Origin: Sphingobacterium sp. N143
GTDB taxonomy: Bacteria > Bacteroidota > Bacteroidia > Sphingobacteriales > Sphingobacteriaceae
NCBI RefSeq assembly: GCF_030325625.1
Contig: NZ_JACAIS010000011.1
Coordinates: forward strand, 62,001 to 126,000
DNA length: 64,000 bases
Direction of reading: 5' to 3'
The notes below the pieces were generated by a model. It ran no database searches and was not told the DNA's origin. It worked only from the letters and a program-made list of their open reading frames with translations. Within the stretch, counting starts at the first letter, position 1; each line of letters begins with the position of its first letter. Shown here in pieces: positions 1 through 8,799 of the stretch. The position numbers were made by a program, and so were the translations under genes.

Positions 1-999
1 CGGAGTACCCAGTAATGCCGTAATCACTCCTATTGGAAGTTCAATAGGTGCAACCAAAGTACGAGCAATGACATCGGCCAGAATCAGCACCAAGGAGCCC
101 ATTAATAAGGATCCGGGCAGAACAAATCGATGATCTGGCCCCCCCATCAGCCGGACAATATGCGGGACAATCAAACCAACAAAGCCAATGATACCTGATA
201 CTGCGACCGAAGAGCCTACGGCAAGGGTAGAAAGAACGACTACCCATCTTTTCGTCCGATCTGTCCGCACCCCCAATAGCTCTGCCTGGGTTTCCCCTAA
301 TGCCAAAGCATTTAGTGGTTTACCAAAAAATGGCAGTATCAATATCGGCACCAATATAAAAGGTACGACAGCCAACAAGGTATCCCAAGTGCCCCCACCC
401 AAGCTCCCCAGCATCCAAAAAGTGATGGTACGCAACTGCTGTTCCGTTGACATATACGTCATCAATCCTGTTAGTGCGCCTGCAAAAGCATTAATGGCAA
501 TTCCCGCCAAAAGCATTGTTGTCACATTAGGGCGCCCATTTTTGCTTGCAATACGATAGACCAAAAAAGCGGTCAAACCTGCACCGGCAAAAGCACCGAA
601 TGCTAAAAGGTAGTGTCCAATCCATGCTGAAAGGGATGTAAACAAAAAAGTTTCAAAAGCAATGATCAATACCGCAAAAAGAGAGGCCCCAGATGAGATT
701 CCGATTAATCCGGGTTCAGCAAGTGGGTTACGAAATATGCCTTGAATAGCGGTTCCAGAAATCCCCAACGCCGCCCCCACTAAAAACCCCAAAAATAAAC
801 GTGGCATTCGAATCTCAAAAAGAACATCTTCCGGTAGACCCGCATGAACACTAGCATCAAATAGGTGCAACTTCTGCATGAGCATCCAAAAAATATCACT
901 AGCAGGAATATAATAAGCGCCCATTCCCAATGCGATAATACAAATAACCACCAATATTAGGCTCAAAGCCACCAATATTAACTTCTGTTTCTTCTGCAC
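1..999 (-). CDS. FecCD-family ABC transporter permease (haem/siderophore), 3' end off window
   Basis: Inner-membrane permease of an iron-chelate or haem ABC importer. About 333 residues are visible and the C-terminus lies beyond base 1. Translation of the minus strand gives many hydrophobic segments and the FecCD signature near residues 75-105 (AIQGIFRNPLAEPGLIG, then SSGAS). The late GFVGLIVPHIVRL segment, which contacts the ATPase, is also present. The start is a GTG at 999 with AAGGGCA just upstream, 5 bases after the stop of the binding-protein gene, so the two are co-transcribed and probably coupled. Linkage to HmuY genes and a haem oxygenase suggests a haem permease (HmuU-like). A siderophore or cobalamin substrate cannot be excluded from sequence alone. 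Confidence 0.93.
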   Translation of the reverse strand, partial: MQKKQKLILVALSLILVVICIIALGMGAYYIPASDIFWMLMQKLHLFDASVHAGLPEDVLFEIRMPRLFLGFLVGAALGISGTAIQGIFRNPLAEPGLIGISSGASLFAVLIIAFETFLFTSLSAWIGHYLLAFGAFAGAGLTAFLVYRIASKNGRPNVTTMLLAGIAINAFAGALTGLMTYMSTEQQLRTITFWMLGSLGGGTWDTLLAVVPFILVPILILPFFGKPLNALALGETQAELLGVRTDRTKRWVVVLSTLAVGSSVAVSGIIGFVGLIVPHIVRLMGGPDHRFVLPGSLLMGSLVLILADVIARTLVAPIELPIGVITALLGTP

Positions 1000-1004
1000 T
1001 GCCC

Positions 1005-1862
1005 TTATTTTGAGTTCATCAATCGTTCAAAACCACGGTGCAATTCCAAAATTGCATCAGGCAATCGATTACTAAAATTGACCAGAAGTGAAGCATTCAT
1101 AACCAATATACGTTCATGCTTACCAGCCTGGGTGATCCGCATACCGGGTAACTTAAGAATGGCTTCTTTTCCACCTAAGCTATTTGCACCAAAATCAAAC
1201 ATCAATATGATATCCGGATTAGCTTGAACCAATGCCTCTGTGGTATAAGGTTTAAAATCCGAGAATTCTTGTACGGCATTTTTTCCACCAGCAAGCTTGA
1301 TCATGGCATCTAAACTACTTCCCTTTCCAGCCACACTCATTGTACCTGTACCCCGGGCATACAAGAAAAGTACTTTTGGGGCCTTGCTTCCATTCTTATC
1401 CTGATTGACCAATTCCATGATCCGATTCAAGCTTATTTTTGTGCGTGATACCAAGGCTTTGCCTAATTCAGGCTCCCCAACACTGTTGGCTACATCTTGT
1501 ATATAACGTAATGCCCCTGGAGCAGAATAATGAGGTTTTATTCCAACATATTTCACTCCAGCTGAACGGATCTGTTGAATAACGGTATTGGGCACTTCCC
1601 CATCATTTGCAAGTACAATCGTTGGCTTAAAGGACAACAGTCCTTCAGCTGATACCGACCGGTTTTTGCTTACCTTGGGCAAGGCTGCCGCAGCCTTAGG
1701 CGATATACTGGTCACATCCGTCGCAATCACCCGGTCACCGATTCCTAGACCATATATCGTTTCAGTCAACGAACTATTCAGTGTAATGATCCGCTGTTGT
1801 GCACTTGCCCACCCCCCTAGCTGCAAAAAATAACATACTATGATTACATAAAATCTACTCAT
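1005..1862 (-). CDS. Haem/iron-chelate ABC transporter substrate-binding protein
   Basis: Periplasmic binding protein of the FhuD/BtuF/HmuT (TroA-like) fold that would deliver haem or an iron chelate to the adjacent FecCD permease. About 285 residues. I start at ATG 1862 because it gives a clean signal peptide (MSRFYVIIVCYFLQLGGWASA, cleaved before QQR). The frame is open 29 codons further upstream but that adds no plausible leader. The family pattern is visible: RIITLNSSLTETIYGLG, then VIATD, then KPTIVLAND and a C-terminal NPDIILMFD. First gene of a leftward operon with the permease. It is divergent from the TonB-dependent receptor at 2173, so both halves of the import route share one intergenic control region. 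The substrate is inferred from neighbours. Confidence 0.9.
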   Translation of the reverse strand: MSRFYVIIVCYFLQLGGWASAQQRIITLNSSLTETIYGLGIGDRVIATDVTSISPKAAAALPKVSKNRSVSAEGLLSFKPTIVLANDGEVPNTVIQQIRSAGVKYVGIKPHYSAPGALRYIQDVANSVGEPELGKALVSRTKISLNRIMELVNQDKNGSKAPKVLFLYARGTGTMSVAGKGSSLDAMIKLAGGKNAVQEFSDFKPYTTEALVQANPDIILMFDFGANSLGGKEAILKLPGMRITQAGKHERILVMNASLLVNFSNRLPDAILELHRGFERLMNSK

Positions 1863-2172
1863 CTTTTTCTTTAACACCATTAATAGCACAAAACATATAG
1901 ACATACCGCCCAGGCTCTGTACCTGAAATTTGTACACAAAACAAATCAATAATCAGTCTAAATACAAATTATTTTCACGTCATTATCATGAATGCACACA
2001 ACTCCAAAAAAGACTAAAGAACCTGAAATACAAATATTTGAATATAAAAAAAACAAAAATAGAAAGGGACAAAAACCGATTTAAATAGAATTTATGACAG
2101 TTTGCATACGACAAAATTCAATAGGATTCCCTTCTTTTGCAACATTATTTAGATTTATTAAAAATAAGAATA
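1863..2172. promoter_or_regulatory. Divergent control region between binding protein and TonB receptor
   Basis: 310 bp without a convincing gene. It is very A+T-rich and must carry promoters for both directions. A perfect palindrome CAAATATTTG lies at 2031-2040, and a Fur-box-like TCATTATCATGA lies at about 1979-1990. I could not place a -7/-33 pair with correct spacing on either strand. Iron regulation is expected for haem uptake genes but is only hinted at here. Confidence 0.35.
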
Positions 2173-4551
2173 GTGCTAAACATCCCCTCTTCCATACGGA
2201 CATGTATATTGATTGCCTTTTGTGTCAGCCCATTTTTTCTTGTGCGGGCCCAAGAAAAATGGAAGATAACCGGAGTACTAAAAAATGAGGCCAACAAAGC
2301 GATATCCAATGCAACCGTTTATCTTTATCCAGACAAGCATGCGCTTAAGACTGATCCAGCTGGGGCTTTTCAATTCAATCAACTTTATCCCGGCCGTTAT
2401 GAGCTTGTCGTCCATGCATTAGGGTACCAGCAATTCCACCAGATGATAGACCTAGAAGATCATAATCAACAATTGACACTAACACTTAAGGCCGACAATC
2501 AGAAGATAGATGAAGTTCAAGTCGATCGTAAATTAGAAGCTGTTGACAACCTAGTAAAAGCTGAAAACGCAGCTATGCCGGTCAAAGTCATTACAAAACG
2601 CGAGATTGAACTTATGGGAAGCCGAAGGCTGGATGAAGTTTTGAAGGAACAGACGGGTATTGCTATAGTCAATGATATTGCTGGTGGAGCTCGGGCCGTA
2701 GGTGTACAGATCCAGGGTTTTAGCAGTAGTTATGTGATGGTATTAGTTGATGGTCAACCCATGCTCGGCCGTAATAACGGCAATTTTGACCTTTCCCGGA
2801 TTTCGGTTACTAATATTGAACGCATAGAAATTATCAAAGGTGCCTCCTCCTGTTTATATGGCAGTGATGCGCTAGGTGGCGCCATCAATATCATCACACG
2901 TCATGGGGCCCTCACACCACAAGCCCAAGCTTCCCTGCTCTATGGCACATTAAATACCGTCGATGCCACGCTTGAAGCTGAAACACCTTTTGCCAATCAA
3001 CGGGGCAGTGCTGTTTTTTCTGGCAACTACTACCGTACAGACGGATTTAATACAGACAAACAATACCTCGATTCGAAAAGTACCACCTTTCCTCCTTATG
3101 TTAATTACAGTGTTCAAGGGCGTTTGCGGTATCGCAGCAGTAAAAACGGAACATTTGGTCTCTCAAGTAGGTTTGCCGCAAGAGAATCGGAAATGATCAA
3201 TGCCTGGACTGAAGAAAGAACACTCCAGGACAAACAAAATGACCAGGACATCAACCTATCAGCTAGCTACGACCATCATTTCACATCCGGATTACGTAGT
3301 ATGACACGTTACTATTTCTCCAGGTTCCATTCACAGATAACAGCACAATGGTTACAACAGGGCGTAGTTGCCAATGCAGAAGAATTTGGACAAAATGTAC
3401 ATCGTCTCGAACAACAGCTTGCCTATAGTCCTGTCCAGCAAGTCAAATTAACGGCAGGCATTGGAGGTAGTTTAGAGTTGATGGACAACCAGGACTTAGA
3501 TGCCAAACGCTCCCTCAACAGTGCTTTTGCATATTTACAAACCGAATGGAAACCTATGGACCATCTGCTCACGACCTTAGGATTACGCTACGATCAGACC
3601 AACGTATATAACGGGCATCTAAGCCCTAGCCTAGGTTTACAGTATCATATCAGTCCGAAGTTATTGCTCAAAGGTGGTGTTGGAGCCGGTTTCAAAGCCC
3701 CGGACTATAAAATGCGTTATCAAGTATTTTTCAACCCTGCTGCTAATTATCTTGTTTTAGGTACTGAACGGGTTGCTGATGTGATTGCAGCAATGGATCA
3801 GGCCGGAGAACTGAGTTATAAGAATACTTATATGTTGAATTTGGTTGCAGGCAACCTGAAGGCTGAGACCAGTATTTCCAATAATATTGGGTTAACTTGG
3901 AGTCCATCCAATAAAATCCAAGCCGATTTTTCCTTATTTTACCACCGCATCAACAACCAGATCAATACCATTAGTGTAGGTAATGGTACCAGTGTCGCGC
4001 AAATCTACAGTTACCGAAATCTTCCAAAAGCCATGAATAAAGGCTTTGAAGTTTCATTGAACTATCAGGCCCGCAAAAATTTACAATTTTCTATGGGATA
4101 TCAATACCTCATCGCTAAAGATTTAAGTGTATTGGATAGCATAGCAGCAAGCAATTATCCCTACAACCAGATCAACGATCCCAGCACAGGCGAGTATAGA
4201 GCAAGCAAAAAGTCAGACTATTGGGGCATTGAAGACCGCTCCCGCCACATGATCAACTTTAAAGCCCAATATGAGTACAAACCTTGGGGAGTTCATGTCA
4301 ATACTCGCATAAATTTCAGAGGGAATACACCTTTTCAGGAATATAATGGTAATCAATTTATGGACAAGTATGACATCTTTATACCCTATCATACCTTGGT
4401 TAACGTAACTCTTGAAAAGAGTTTAATGGACCGTAGATTGACTTTTCGTCTGATTGGAGACAATGTATTCAACTTTACCAGCCGCTATTTACTGGGACAA
4501 CCCGGAAGGGTAATCATGGGAGGTATCAGTTATCGCTGGATCAAGGATTAA
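2173..4551 (+). CDS. TonB-dependent outer-membrane receptor, probable haem receptor
   Basis: Outer-membrane beta-barrel receptor driven by TonB, about 792 residues. Order of parts: signal peptide, carboxypeptidase-like regulatory domain (KITGVLKNEANKAISNATV), plug domain (RRLDEVLKEQTGIAIVND to GDALGGAINII-like text) and a long barrel ending in an aromatic residue region (ISYRWIKD). No ATG exists near the N-terminus. The frame is open from TTG 2137, but GTG 2173 gives the best signal peptide (charged IPSSIR followed by CILIAFCVSPFFLVRA, cleaved before QEKW). First gene of a rightward array with four HmuY-like lipoproteins and a haem oxygenase, which is the main reason to call haem as substrate. 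By sequence it resembles the HmuR/BtuB/cirA branch. Confidence 0.9.
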   Translation: MLNIPSSIRTCILIAFCVSPFFLVRAQEKWKITGVLKNEANKAISNATVYLYPDKHALKTDPAGAFQFNQLYPGRYELVVHALGYQQFHQMIDLEDHNQQLTLTLKADNQKIDEVQVDRKLEAVDNLVKAENAAMPVKVITKREIELMGSRRLDEVLKEQTGIAIVNDIAGGARAVGVQIQGFSSSYVMVLVDGQPMLGRNNGNFDLSRISVTNIERIEIIKGASSCLYGSDALGGAINIITRHGALTPQAQASLLYGTLNTVDATLEAETPFANQRGSAVFSGNYYRTDGFNTDKQYLDSKSTTFPPYVNYSVQGRLRYRSSKNGTFGLSSRFAARESEMINAWTEERTLQDKQNDQDINLSASYDHHFTSGLRSMTRYYFSRFHSQITAQWLQQGVVANAEEFGQNVHRLEQQLAYSPVQQVKLTAGIGGSLELMDNQDLDAKRSLNSAFAYLQTEWKPMDHLLTTLGLRYDQTNVYNGHLSPSLGLQYHISPKLLLKGGVGAGFKAPDYKMRYQVFFNPAANYLVLGTERVADVIAAMDQAGELSYKNTYMLNLVAGNLKAETSISNNIGLTWSPSNKIQADFSLFYHRINNQINTISVGNGTSVAQIYSYRNLPKAMNKGFEVSLNYQARKNLQFSMGYQYLIAKDLSVLDSIAASNYPYNQINDPSTGEYRASKKSDYWGIEDRSRHMINFKAQYEYKPWGVHVNTRINFRGNTPFQEYNGNQFMDKYDIFIPYHTLVNVTLEKSLMDRRLTFRLIGDNVFNFTSRYLLGQPGRVIMGGISYRWIKD

Positions 4552-4587
4552 ATAAAGAGTAGTACACAGAAATTATTGGACAAAACT

Positions 4588-5349
4588 ATGAGAACACTTC
4601 ACATGATTATAGCTGAATGCAGTATCTGGCTTTCATTTCAAAAAATTGGTCGAGGCATATTTGCCGGGATTCTAGCATTAACACTTGTTTCCTGTGGTAA
4701 AGACAAGGATTACAGTATAGGACTAGAAGATGGTAAAAGTATTGTTATCAAAGATCTTGCAGGTGATACCGATGCCGCGATGGGTGAAGGAGTGGAAGGT
4801 AAAGAAAAGCGTCCTTTCAACATGTTCCTGTTTCGCCTTAATGACCAAAAACAAATCTGGATCAAAACCAAAGCCGATTCTGCACAATGGTTAAAAACTA
4901 AAGATTGGGATCTTGCCTTTACTGGACCTTATAATTCGGAAGTGTTTGTCAACAACGCCAGTGATGAATTCAACCCTGGCTATCAGGGAGAAGCGAGGCA
5001 GACTGCTGTGGTTCTACTGAAACAATCTTACCAAAGTGTTACTGTCGCCCCTTCAGATCAAGAATTTGCAGAAAGCAGGAGCGGAAAAATAGGCTGGGCT
5101 TCAAATTCCGAGTCATTGGGATGGTTTCAGTATAGTTTGAATACCCATATCATGCAAGCTCTTCCCAACCGCACTTACGCAATTCGGCTTCCAGATGGAA
5201 AATACGCCAAGCTGCAACTGATCAACGCTTATAAGGGCAATCCCAGTGCAGTGACCAATATGAACTGGCCTGCCCCCTACTACACTTTTAAATACTATGT
5301 ACAGGAAGACGGCAGTAAAGACTTAACTACAAATACATTACAACAATAA
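4588..5349 (+). CDS. HmuY-family haem-binding lipoprotein (copy 1)
   Basis: Surface or outer-membrane lipoprotein of the HmuY family, which in Porphyromonas gingivalis strips haem from host proteins and passes it to the TonB receptor HmuR. About 253 residues from ATG 4588. The frame also has an upstream TTG at 4576, and a second ATG at 4603. Lipobox LTLVSC with Cys36, preceded by an unusually long N-region. HmuY hallmarks: KDWDLAF, IGWASNSESLGWFQYSL, NRTYAIRLPDGKYAKLQ and a final aromatic strand YYTFKYYVQ. It starts 36 bases after the receptor stop, so it is co-transcribed. It is the most canonical of the four copies. Exact haem ligands cannot be assigned by eye. Confidence 0.85.
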   Translation: MRTLHMIIAECSIWLSFQKIGRGIFAGILALTLVSCGKDKDYSIGLEDGKSIVIKDLAGDTDAAMGEGVEGKEKRPFNMFLFRLNDQKQIWIKTKADSAQWLKTKDWDLAFTGPYNSEVFVNNASDEFNPGYQGEARQTAVVLLKQSYQSVTVAPSDQEFAESRSGKIGWASNSESLGWFQYSLNTHIMQALPNRTYAIRLPDGKYAKLQLINAYKGNPSAVTNMNWPAPYYTFKYYVQEDGSKDLTTNTLQQ

Positions 5350-5371
5350 AATTTACATAAATAAATTAAAA

Positions 5372-5959
5372 ATGAATAAATTATTTACAACGGCGGCACT
5401 ATTGTGCACATTAAGTCTAGGATTTACTTCTTGTAGTAAAGATGATGATCGAGTGGAAGAAAGAAAACTCAATGATGCAACGGCAACAACTGCAGTAGCA
5501 ACGATTGAAGTTCCTGCAGGAGCAAAAGTTTTTTATGATTTCAAGACTAATTCCACCCAAGAAGAAGCTCAGAGCATGATAAATCTTTCAGAAACATACG
5601 GTTCAACATTACAGAATAGCTCTCCTGAACACTATAAAATGGGTTATTTTGATCAGGAAAACACTTCTGTCGAAAAATTGACATTATCGTCAATTCTGGA
5701 GGCTAAAATAGAATTAACAGATAAACTTGGTATTGATGCCTCCAGTGCAGGAGCTCCAGTAAAAGGACCTACATGGATCATCTATGACTATAAAAATAAC
5801 CACGCCGTTTACCCGACTCCTAATCGTTACATCGTTATCTACAAAGGAGAAAAATTGAGCGATAAGAGTGATGAACTCTATGTCATTCAAGCAGCTGAGG
5901 TTACTGCCCTAAGAGGTGATGCCACGTATAATATCAATTTCAAAAAGTTCATAAAATAA
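5372..5959 (+). CDS. Lipoprotein, short divergent HmuY-like (copy 2)
   Basis: 195-residue lipoprotein with signal peptide and lipobox (LGFTSC, Cys21). It has no obvious family on its own. However, the C-terminal half (TWIIYDYKNNHAVYPTP, then NRYIVIYKG, then ELYVIQAAEV) lines up with the same segment of copies 1 and 4 (for example GWYIYNLSNHIMSSYSPRTY). I therefore read it as a shortened, diverged HmuY-type beta protein lacking most of the WDLAF half. It starts 22 bases after copy 1 and is followed by a strong terminator-like hairpin, so copies 1 and 2 probably form a unit with the receptor. Role inferred: haem or porphyrin handling at the cell surface. Confidence 0.65.
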   Translation: MNKLFTTAALLCTLSLGFTSCSKDDDRVEERKLNDATATTAVATIEVPAGAKVFYDFKTNSTQEEAQSMINLSETYGSTLQNSSPEHYKMGYFDQENTSVEKLTLSSILEAKIELTDKLGIDASSAGAPVKGPTWIIYDYKNNHAVYPTPNRYIVIYKGEKLSDKSDELYVIQAAEVTALRGDATYNINFKKFIK

Positions 5960-5996
5960 ACTTTTTTACCTCCATCGCTTAGAAGAAAAAGCATAG

Positions 5997-6052
5997 AAAT
6001 CGATATTGAATAAAGAATCAAAAATAATTCATTATTCAATGTCGATATTTTT
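5997..6052 (+). terminator. Long imperfect hairpin followed by T run
   Basis: ATTGAATAA (6005-6013) pairs with TTATTCAAT (6032-6040), and pairing extends outwards through CGA/TCG and AAAT/ATTT with a few bulges. A TTTTT run follows directly. Likely intrinsic terminator ending the receptor-HmuY1-HmuY2 unit. The remaining 150 bp to the next gene would hold a new promoter, which I could not place with confidence. Confidence 0.65.
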
Positions 6053-6202
6053 CAATTATACGGCCATAAAAATTGAAAAACAACGGTCTTTAAAACCAAA
6101 AAACATACATAAAATATCATTTTTCATACATAAGTAATAGGTCAAACTCCCTACCTTTACCATTATTTAGAATGATTTTAAATAACACAAGTATCAAACA
6201 CC

Positions 6203-6991
6203 ATGAATATAAAACGAAAGTGCAACCGATTAACATATATCGCATTACTGGGCATAAGCCTAGCGACGTCTGCCTCCTGTAGCAAATCCGACTCTCCTAC
6301 CGAACCGGTTGTTGAACCACCGAAAGAGGAAGAGAGCAATGCAGATCTTTTCAATAGATTGGTTCAAGTCCGCAATTTTGCTGCCACTGATAAAAATGAT
6401 GGCAACAGTGCAGCTCCAACCGTTTATTACAGTTTAGAAACCAACAAAGGTATCCCAGAAACCCACAGACAAACACGTAATTGGGATATTGCCTTTAGTA
6501 ACATCTTCAATAGCCATGTATCAGGAAATAACGGCTCCAATAACACTAATTTTGGTTATGGCAACAATGCAACTGGAGGCATCCTGATCGTTGAGAAAGC
6601 ATTCGACGAAGTGATTGAAATCCCCGCTGATTCAGAGTTCAAAGTGATAGGTGACGCAATTGGTATGGATCAGAATGGTGATGAGGGAAATGGAATAGGC
6701 TGGTTGCTATATGACTTTTACGGCCGATTGGTTCGTGAGCACGCCGTTCAGAATGAACATGTTGCCTATGCATTAGGAAATGGCCTGACCTTACAAAATG
6801 GAAAAGTTATTAAACCCCGGACCTTAATTATACGTACCGCAAAAGGTAATTATGCAAAGATTAGACCGCTGTCCATGTATAAAGACCTCCTTACTGCTGA
6901 CAAATGGTTTAAAGATTCACCACATGTATTTATTTCTTTTGACTATGTCCTTGCACCAAAAGGAAGTACGACTTTTGAAATAAAGCCCTAA
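6203..6991 (+). CDS. HmuY-family lipoprotein (copy 3)
   Basis: 262-residue lipoprotein (lipobox ATSASC, Cys26) followed by a proline/glutamate-rich linker (TEPVVEPPKEEE). HmuY features: YYSLETNKGI, RNWDIAFSNIFNSHV, GIGWLLYDFYGRLVREHAV, RTLIIRTAKGNYAKIRPLSMYKD and the terminal strand HVFISFDYVLA. It differs from copy 1 by a Gly/Asn-rich insertion (GNNGSNNTNFGYGNNATGG) in the region of the haem pocket loops. It lies in its own transcription segment, 243 bp after copy 2. Expected to bind haem or a related porphyrin outside the cell. Confidence 0.83.
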   Translation: MNIKRKCNRLTYIALLGISLATSASCSKSDSPTEPVVEPPKEEESNADLFNRLVQVRNFAATDKNDGNSAAPTVYYSLETNKGIPETHRQTRNWDIAFSNIFNSHVSGNNGSNNTNFGYGNNATGGILIVEKAFDEVIEIPADSEFKVIGDAIGMDQNGDEGNGIGWLLYDFYGRLVREHAVQNEHVAYALGNGLTLQNGKVIKPRTLIIRTAKGNYAKIRPLSMYKDLLTADKWFKDSPHVFISFDYVLAPKGSTTFEIKP

Positions 6992-7017
6992 TTAAGCACA
7001 ATTCTTATTCAAAAAAA

Positions 7018-7046
7018 ACCGGATATACGGTCGAGGTACATCCGGT
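7018..7046 (-). terminator. Hairpin with poly-A on the plus side
   Basis: ACCGGAT (7018-7024) pairs with ATCCGGT (7040-7046). Eight A residues precede the stem, so on the minus strand the stem is followed by a T run, the geometry of a leftward terminator. No leftward gene ends here. On the plus strand it lacks a T run and may be an RNA-processing or stability hairpin between HmuY copies 3 and 4. Confidence 0.35.
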
Positions 7047-7114
7047 ACATTGACTAATTAACAAATAATTTATTAACTAGCCCACTGTAGAAGTGGCAAA
7101 ATTACGAAAAAGAA

Positions 7115-7825
7115 ATGAAAATCAAATTCACAACTTTATCCATTGCCTTAAGTATTGCCACTATTGGCATGACCGCATCCTGCAAAAAGGATAATGCATT
7201 AGCACCTAACCTAGAGGAGCAGTCATTTAGCAAAAGAGCTGTTACACCACCTAGTACTATTGGAGGTACAGTAAATTTTACTGCCGCCGGTACGAAAGGA
7301 TATTTAAAAACAATTGCCACAGGCACATATGGAGCCCGCAATTTCCATCAGGGTACTGTAGCCGATCAAGTGGATACCACACAATGGAAAAATCCAGCGA
7401 GTACCTATTATTACGACTTGATCAATAACGATGGCGGTACATCCAGCAGCTATGATTTTCAATTTAGTGGAACCGCAAATGCTAGCTTGACAGTCAATAC
7501 GGCAAAATACAATTTATACTACGTAAATACAGCATTTGATGCCGTAACGGCCGTGACTGTTGGTACCCTAATTTCGACAGGTACAGCAGGATCCAATAGC
7601 CTCAATGGAACCGGTAACCCGACTAGTGCGGGCTGGTACATTTACAATCTGAGCAATCATATCATGAGCAGTTATAGTCCACGGACTTATATCGTTGAAA
7701 ATAAAACGACAAAGACGAAATGGAAATTACGTCTAAATAGTGTCTATAAAGACGAAACCCCGAATGCTTCCGTCGCGGCCACCAATTTCCCGTTCATGAG
7801 CTTCGATTATAAAAAGTTGAACTAA
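7115..7825 (+). CDS. HmuY-like lipoprotein (copy 4)
   Basis: 236-residue lipoprotein (lipobox GMTASC, Cys23). The central and C-terminal parts follow the HmuY pattern: a tryptophan/tyrosine-rich strand TTQWKNPASTYYYDLINNDG, SSYDFQFSG in place of WDLAF, SAGWYIYNLSNHIM, RTYIVENKTTKTKWKLRLNSVYKD and a final FPFMSFDYKKLN. Threonine and alanine are enriched. It is closer to copy 2 than to copy 1 in the C-terminal half. It lies 123 bp after copy 3, and a perfect 10-bp hairpin follows the stop. The replaced WDLAF motif may mean altered ligand choice. Confidence 0.78.
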   Translation: MKIKFTTLSIALSIATIGMTASCKKDNALAPNLEEQSFSKRAVTPPSTIGGTVNFTAAGTKGYLKTIATGTYGARNFHQGTVADQVDTTQWKNPASTYYYDLINNDGGTSSSYDFQFSGTANASLTVNTAKYNLYYVNTAFDAVTAVTVGTLISTGTAGSNSLNGTGNPTSAGWYIYNLSNHIMSSYSPRTYIVENKTTKTKWKLRLNSVYKDETPNASVAATNFPFMSFDYKKLN

Positions 7826-7870
7826 TGACTTCGATTTAGTTTTTTTGATAAGAATTGTAAACATTAAACT

Positions 7871-7895
7871 CCGGTATCAGAACGACTGATACCGG
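7871..7895 (+). terminator. Perfect 10-bp hairpin between lipoprotein genes
   Basis: CCGGTATCAG (7871-7880) and CTGATACCGG (7886-7895) flank the loop AACGA. There is only a weak pyrimidine tail (TTACTTTCC). The stem ends 17 bases before the next start codon, so it could act as a terminator/attenuator or a stabilising end for the HmuY copy 4 message. Confidence 0.55.
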
Positions 7896-7912
7896 TTACT
7901 TTCCAACCGATC

Positions 7913-8716
7913 ATGAAAAATCATTTATTGACCACAAAAAAATTAGGATGGGCTTCTGTCTGTCTGCTAAATAGTTTATTTATATTATCCTGTACAAAGA
8001 CCGAAATCCAACCCTACGAAAAACAGCATCTGGCCAGGATCAGCAGTTTCAAAATCGTCAATACCACTACAGAAATAATCGGTGCGATCAACAATGACGA
8101 CAAGACCATCACAGTGACCCTTCCTGCAGGCCTATATATGAGTAGTCTGGAACCTGAAATAAAGGTAGCATCTGGGGCAGAATTAAAACCAGGAACCGAC
8201 ACGTTAATCACCAATTTGCTGGATTATTTCACCAATGGGCGCAACATTCAGTATCCTGTCACTGCAACAGATGGTAGTACAGCAACCTATACTTTAACTA
8301 TAAAAAGTGACCAGCCCATCCTCGATGTACAAGAAGTTACCACAGATCCCAACAGCCCAGTATCCTACGATCAAACCTATGGTTTTACTTCAAATTTTAT
8401 AACCATCAACACCGTCCAACCAAACTATCCTTTTATGGGTATTTATGAAACCGACCTCACCATAGCCAGAGCAAGTCTGGTCGATAAAAACGGTAAAGAA
8501 TACCCTTTTGAACGTGCCATATCTCAAGTCCCCCCTGGAATAGAAAACGCCTATATTTCATTATTGCTAAATGATATTGAAGGACGGGTAACAGGCACTG
8601 GAAGCTCCACAAAATATAATCAAATCCCCGAAGCAGGCGACTACTATATCAAGCTCAGGTATTACAGCCGTGAGGTCACTTTGAAAAATCCGATTCGGAT
8701 TTTTTACAACAATTAA
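7913..8716 (+). CDS. Lipoprotein with DUF5018-like N-terminal domain (A)
   Basis: 267-residue lipoprotein (lipobox FILSC, Cys27). Residues 40-130 match the DUF5018/cadherin-like beta-sandwich style of Bacteroidota lipoproteins: ISSFKIVN, INNDDKTITVTLPAG, then a long gap to YPVTATDGSTATYTLTI. The C-terminal half is a second beta-rich region I do not recognise (YDQTYGFTSNFITI to LKNPIRIFYNN). It follows the HmuY genes and precedes a related lipoprotein, so it may be an accessory surface protein of the haem system. No catalytic motif is visible and a direct haem role is inference from position only. Confidence 0.7.
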   Translation: MKNHLLTTKKLGWASVCLLNSLFILSCTKTEIQPYEKQHLARISSFKIVNTTTEIIGAINNDDKTITVTLPAGLYMSSLEPEIKVASGAELKPGTDTLITNLLDYFTNGRNIQYPVTATDGSTATYTLTIKSDQPILDVQEVTTDPNSPVSYDQTYGFTSNFITINTVQPNYPFMGIYETDLTIARASLVDKNGKEYPFERAISQVPPGIENAYISLLLNDIEGRVTGTGSSTKYNQIPEAGDYYIKLRYYSREVTLKNPIRIFYNN

Positions 8717-8799
8717 TTTACAACACAGTTCTATGAAGCCCATCGGCCTGTAAACTGGTTTACGAATATTCTATATGACCATTAAAAGTTGTCATCCTT

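Noticed and set aside
188-559. 123-codon plus-strand ORF opposite the FecCD permease
   Set aside because: Shadow; the minus strand encodes a continuous permease with family signatures.
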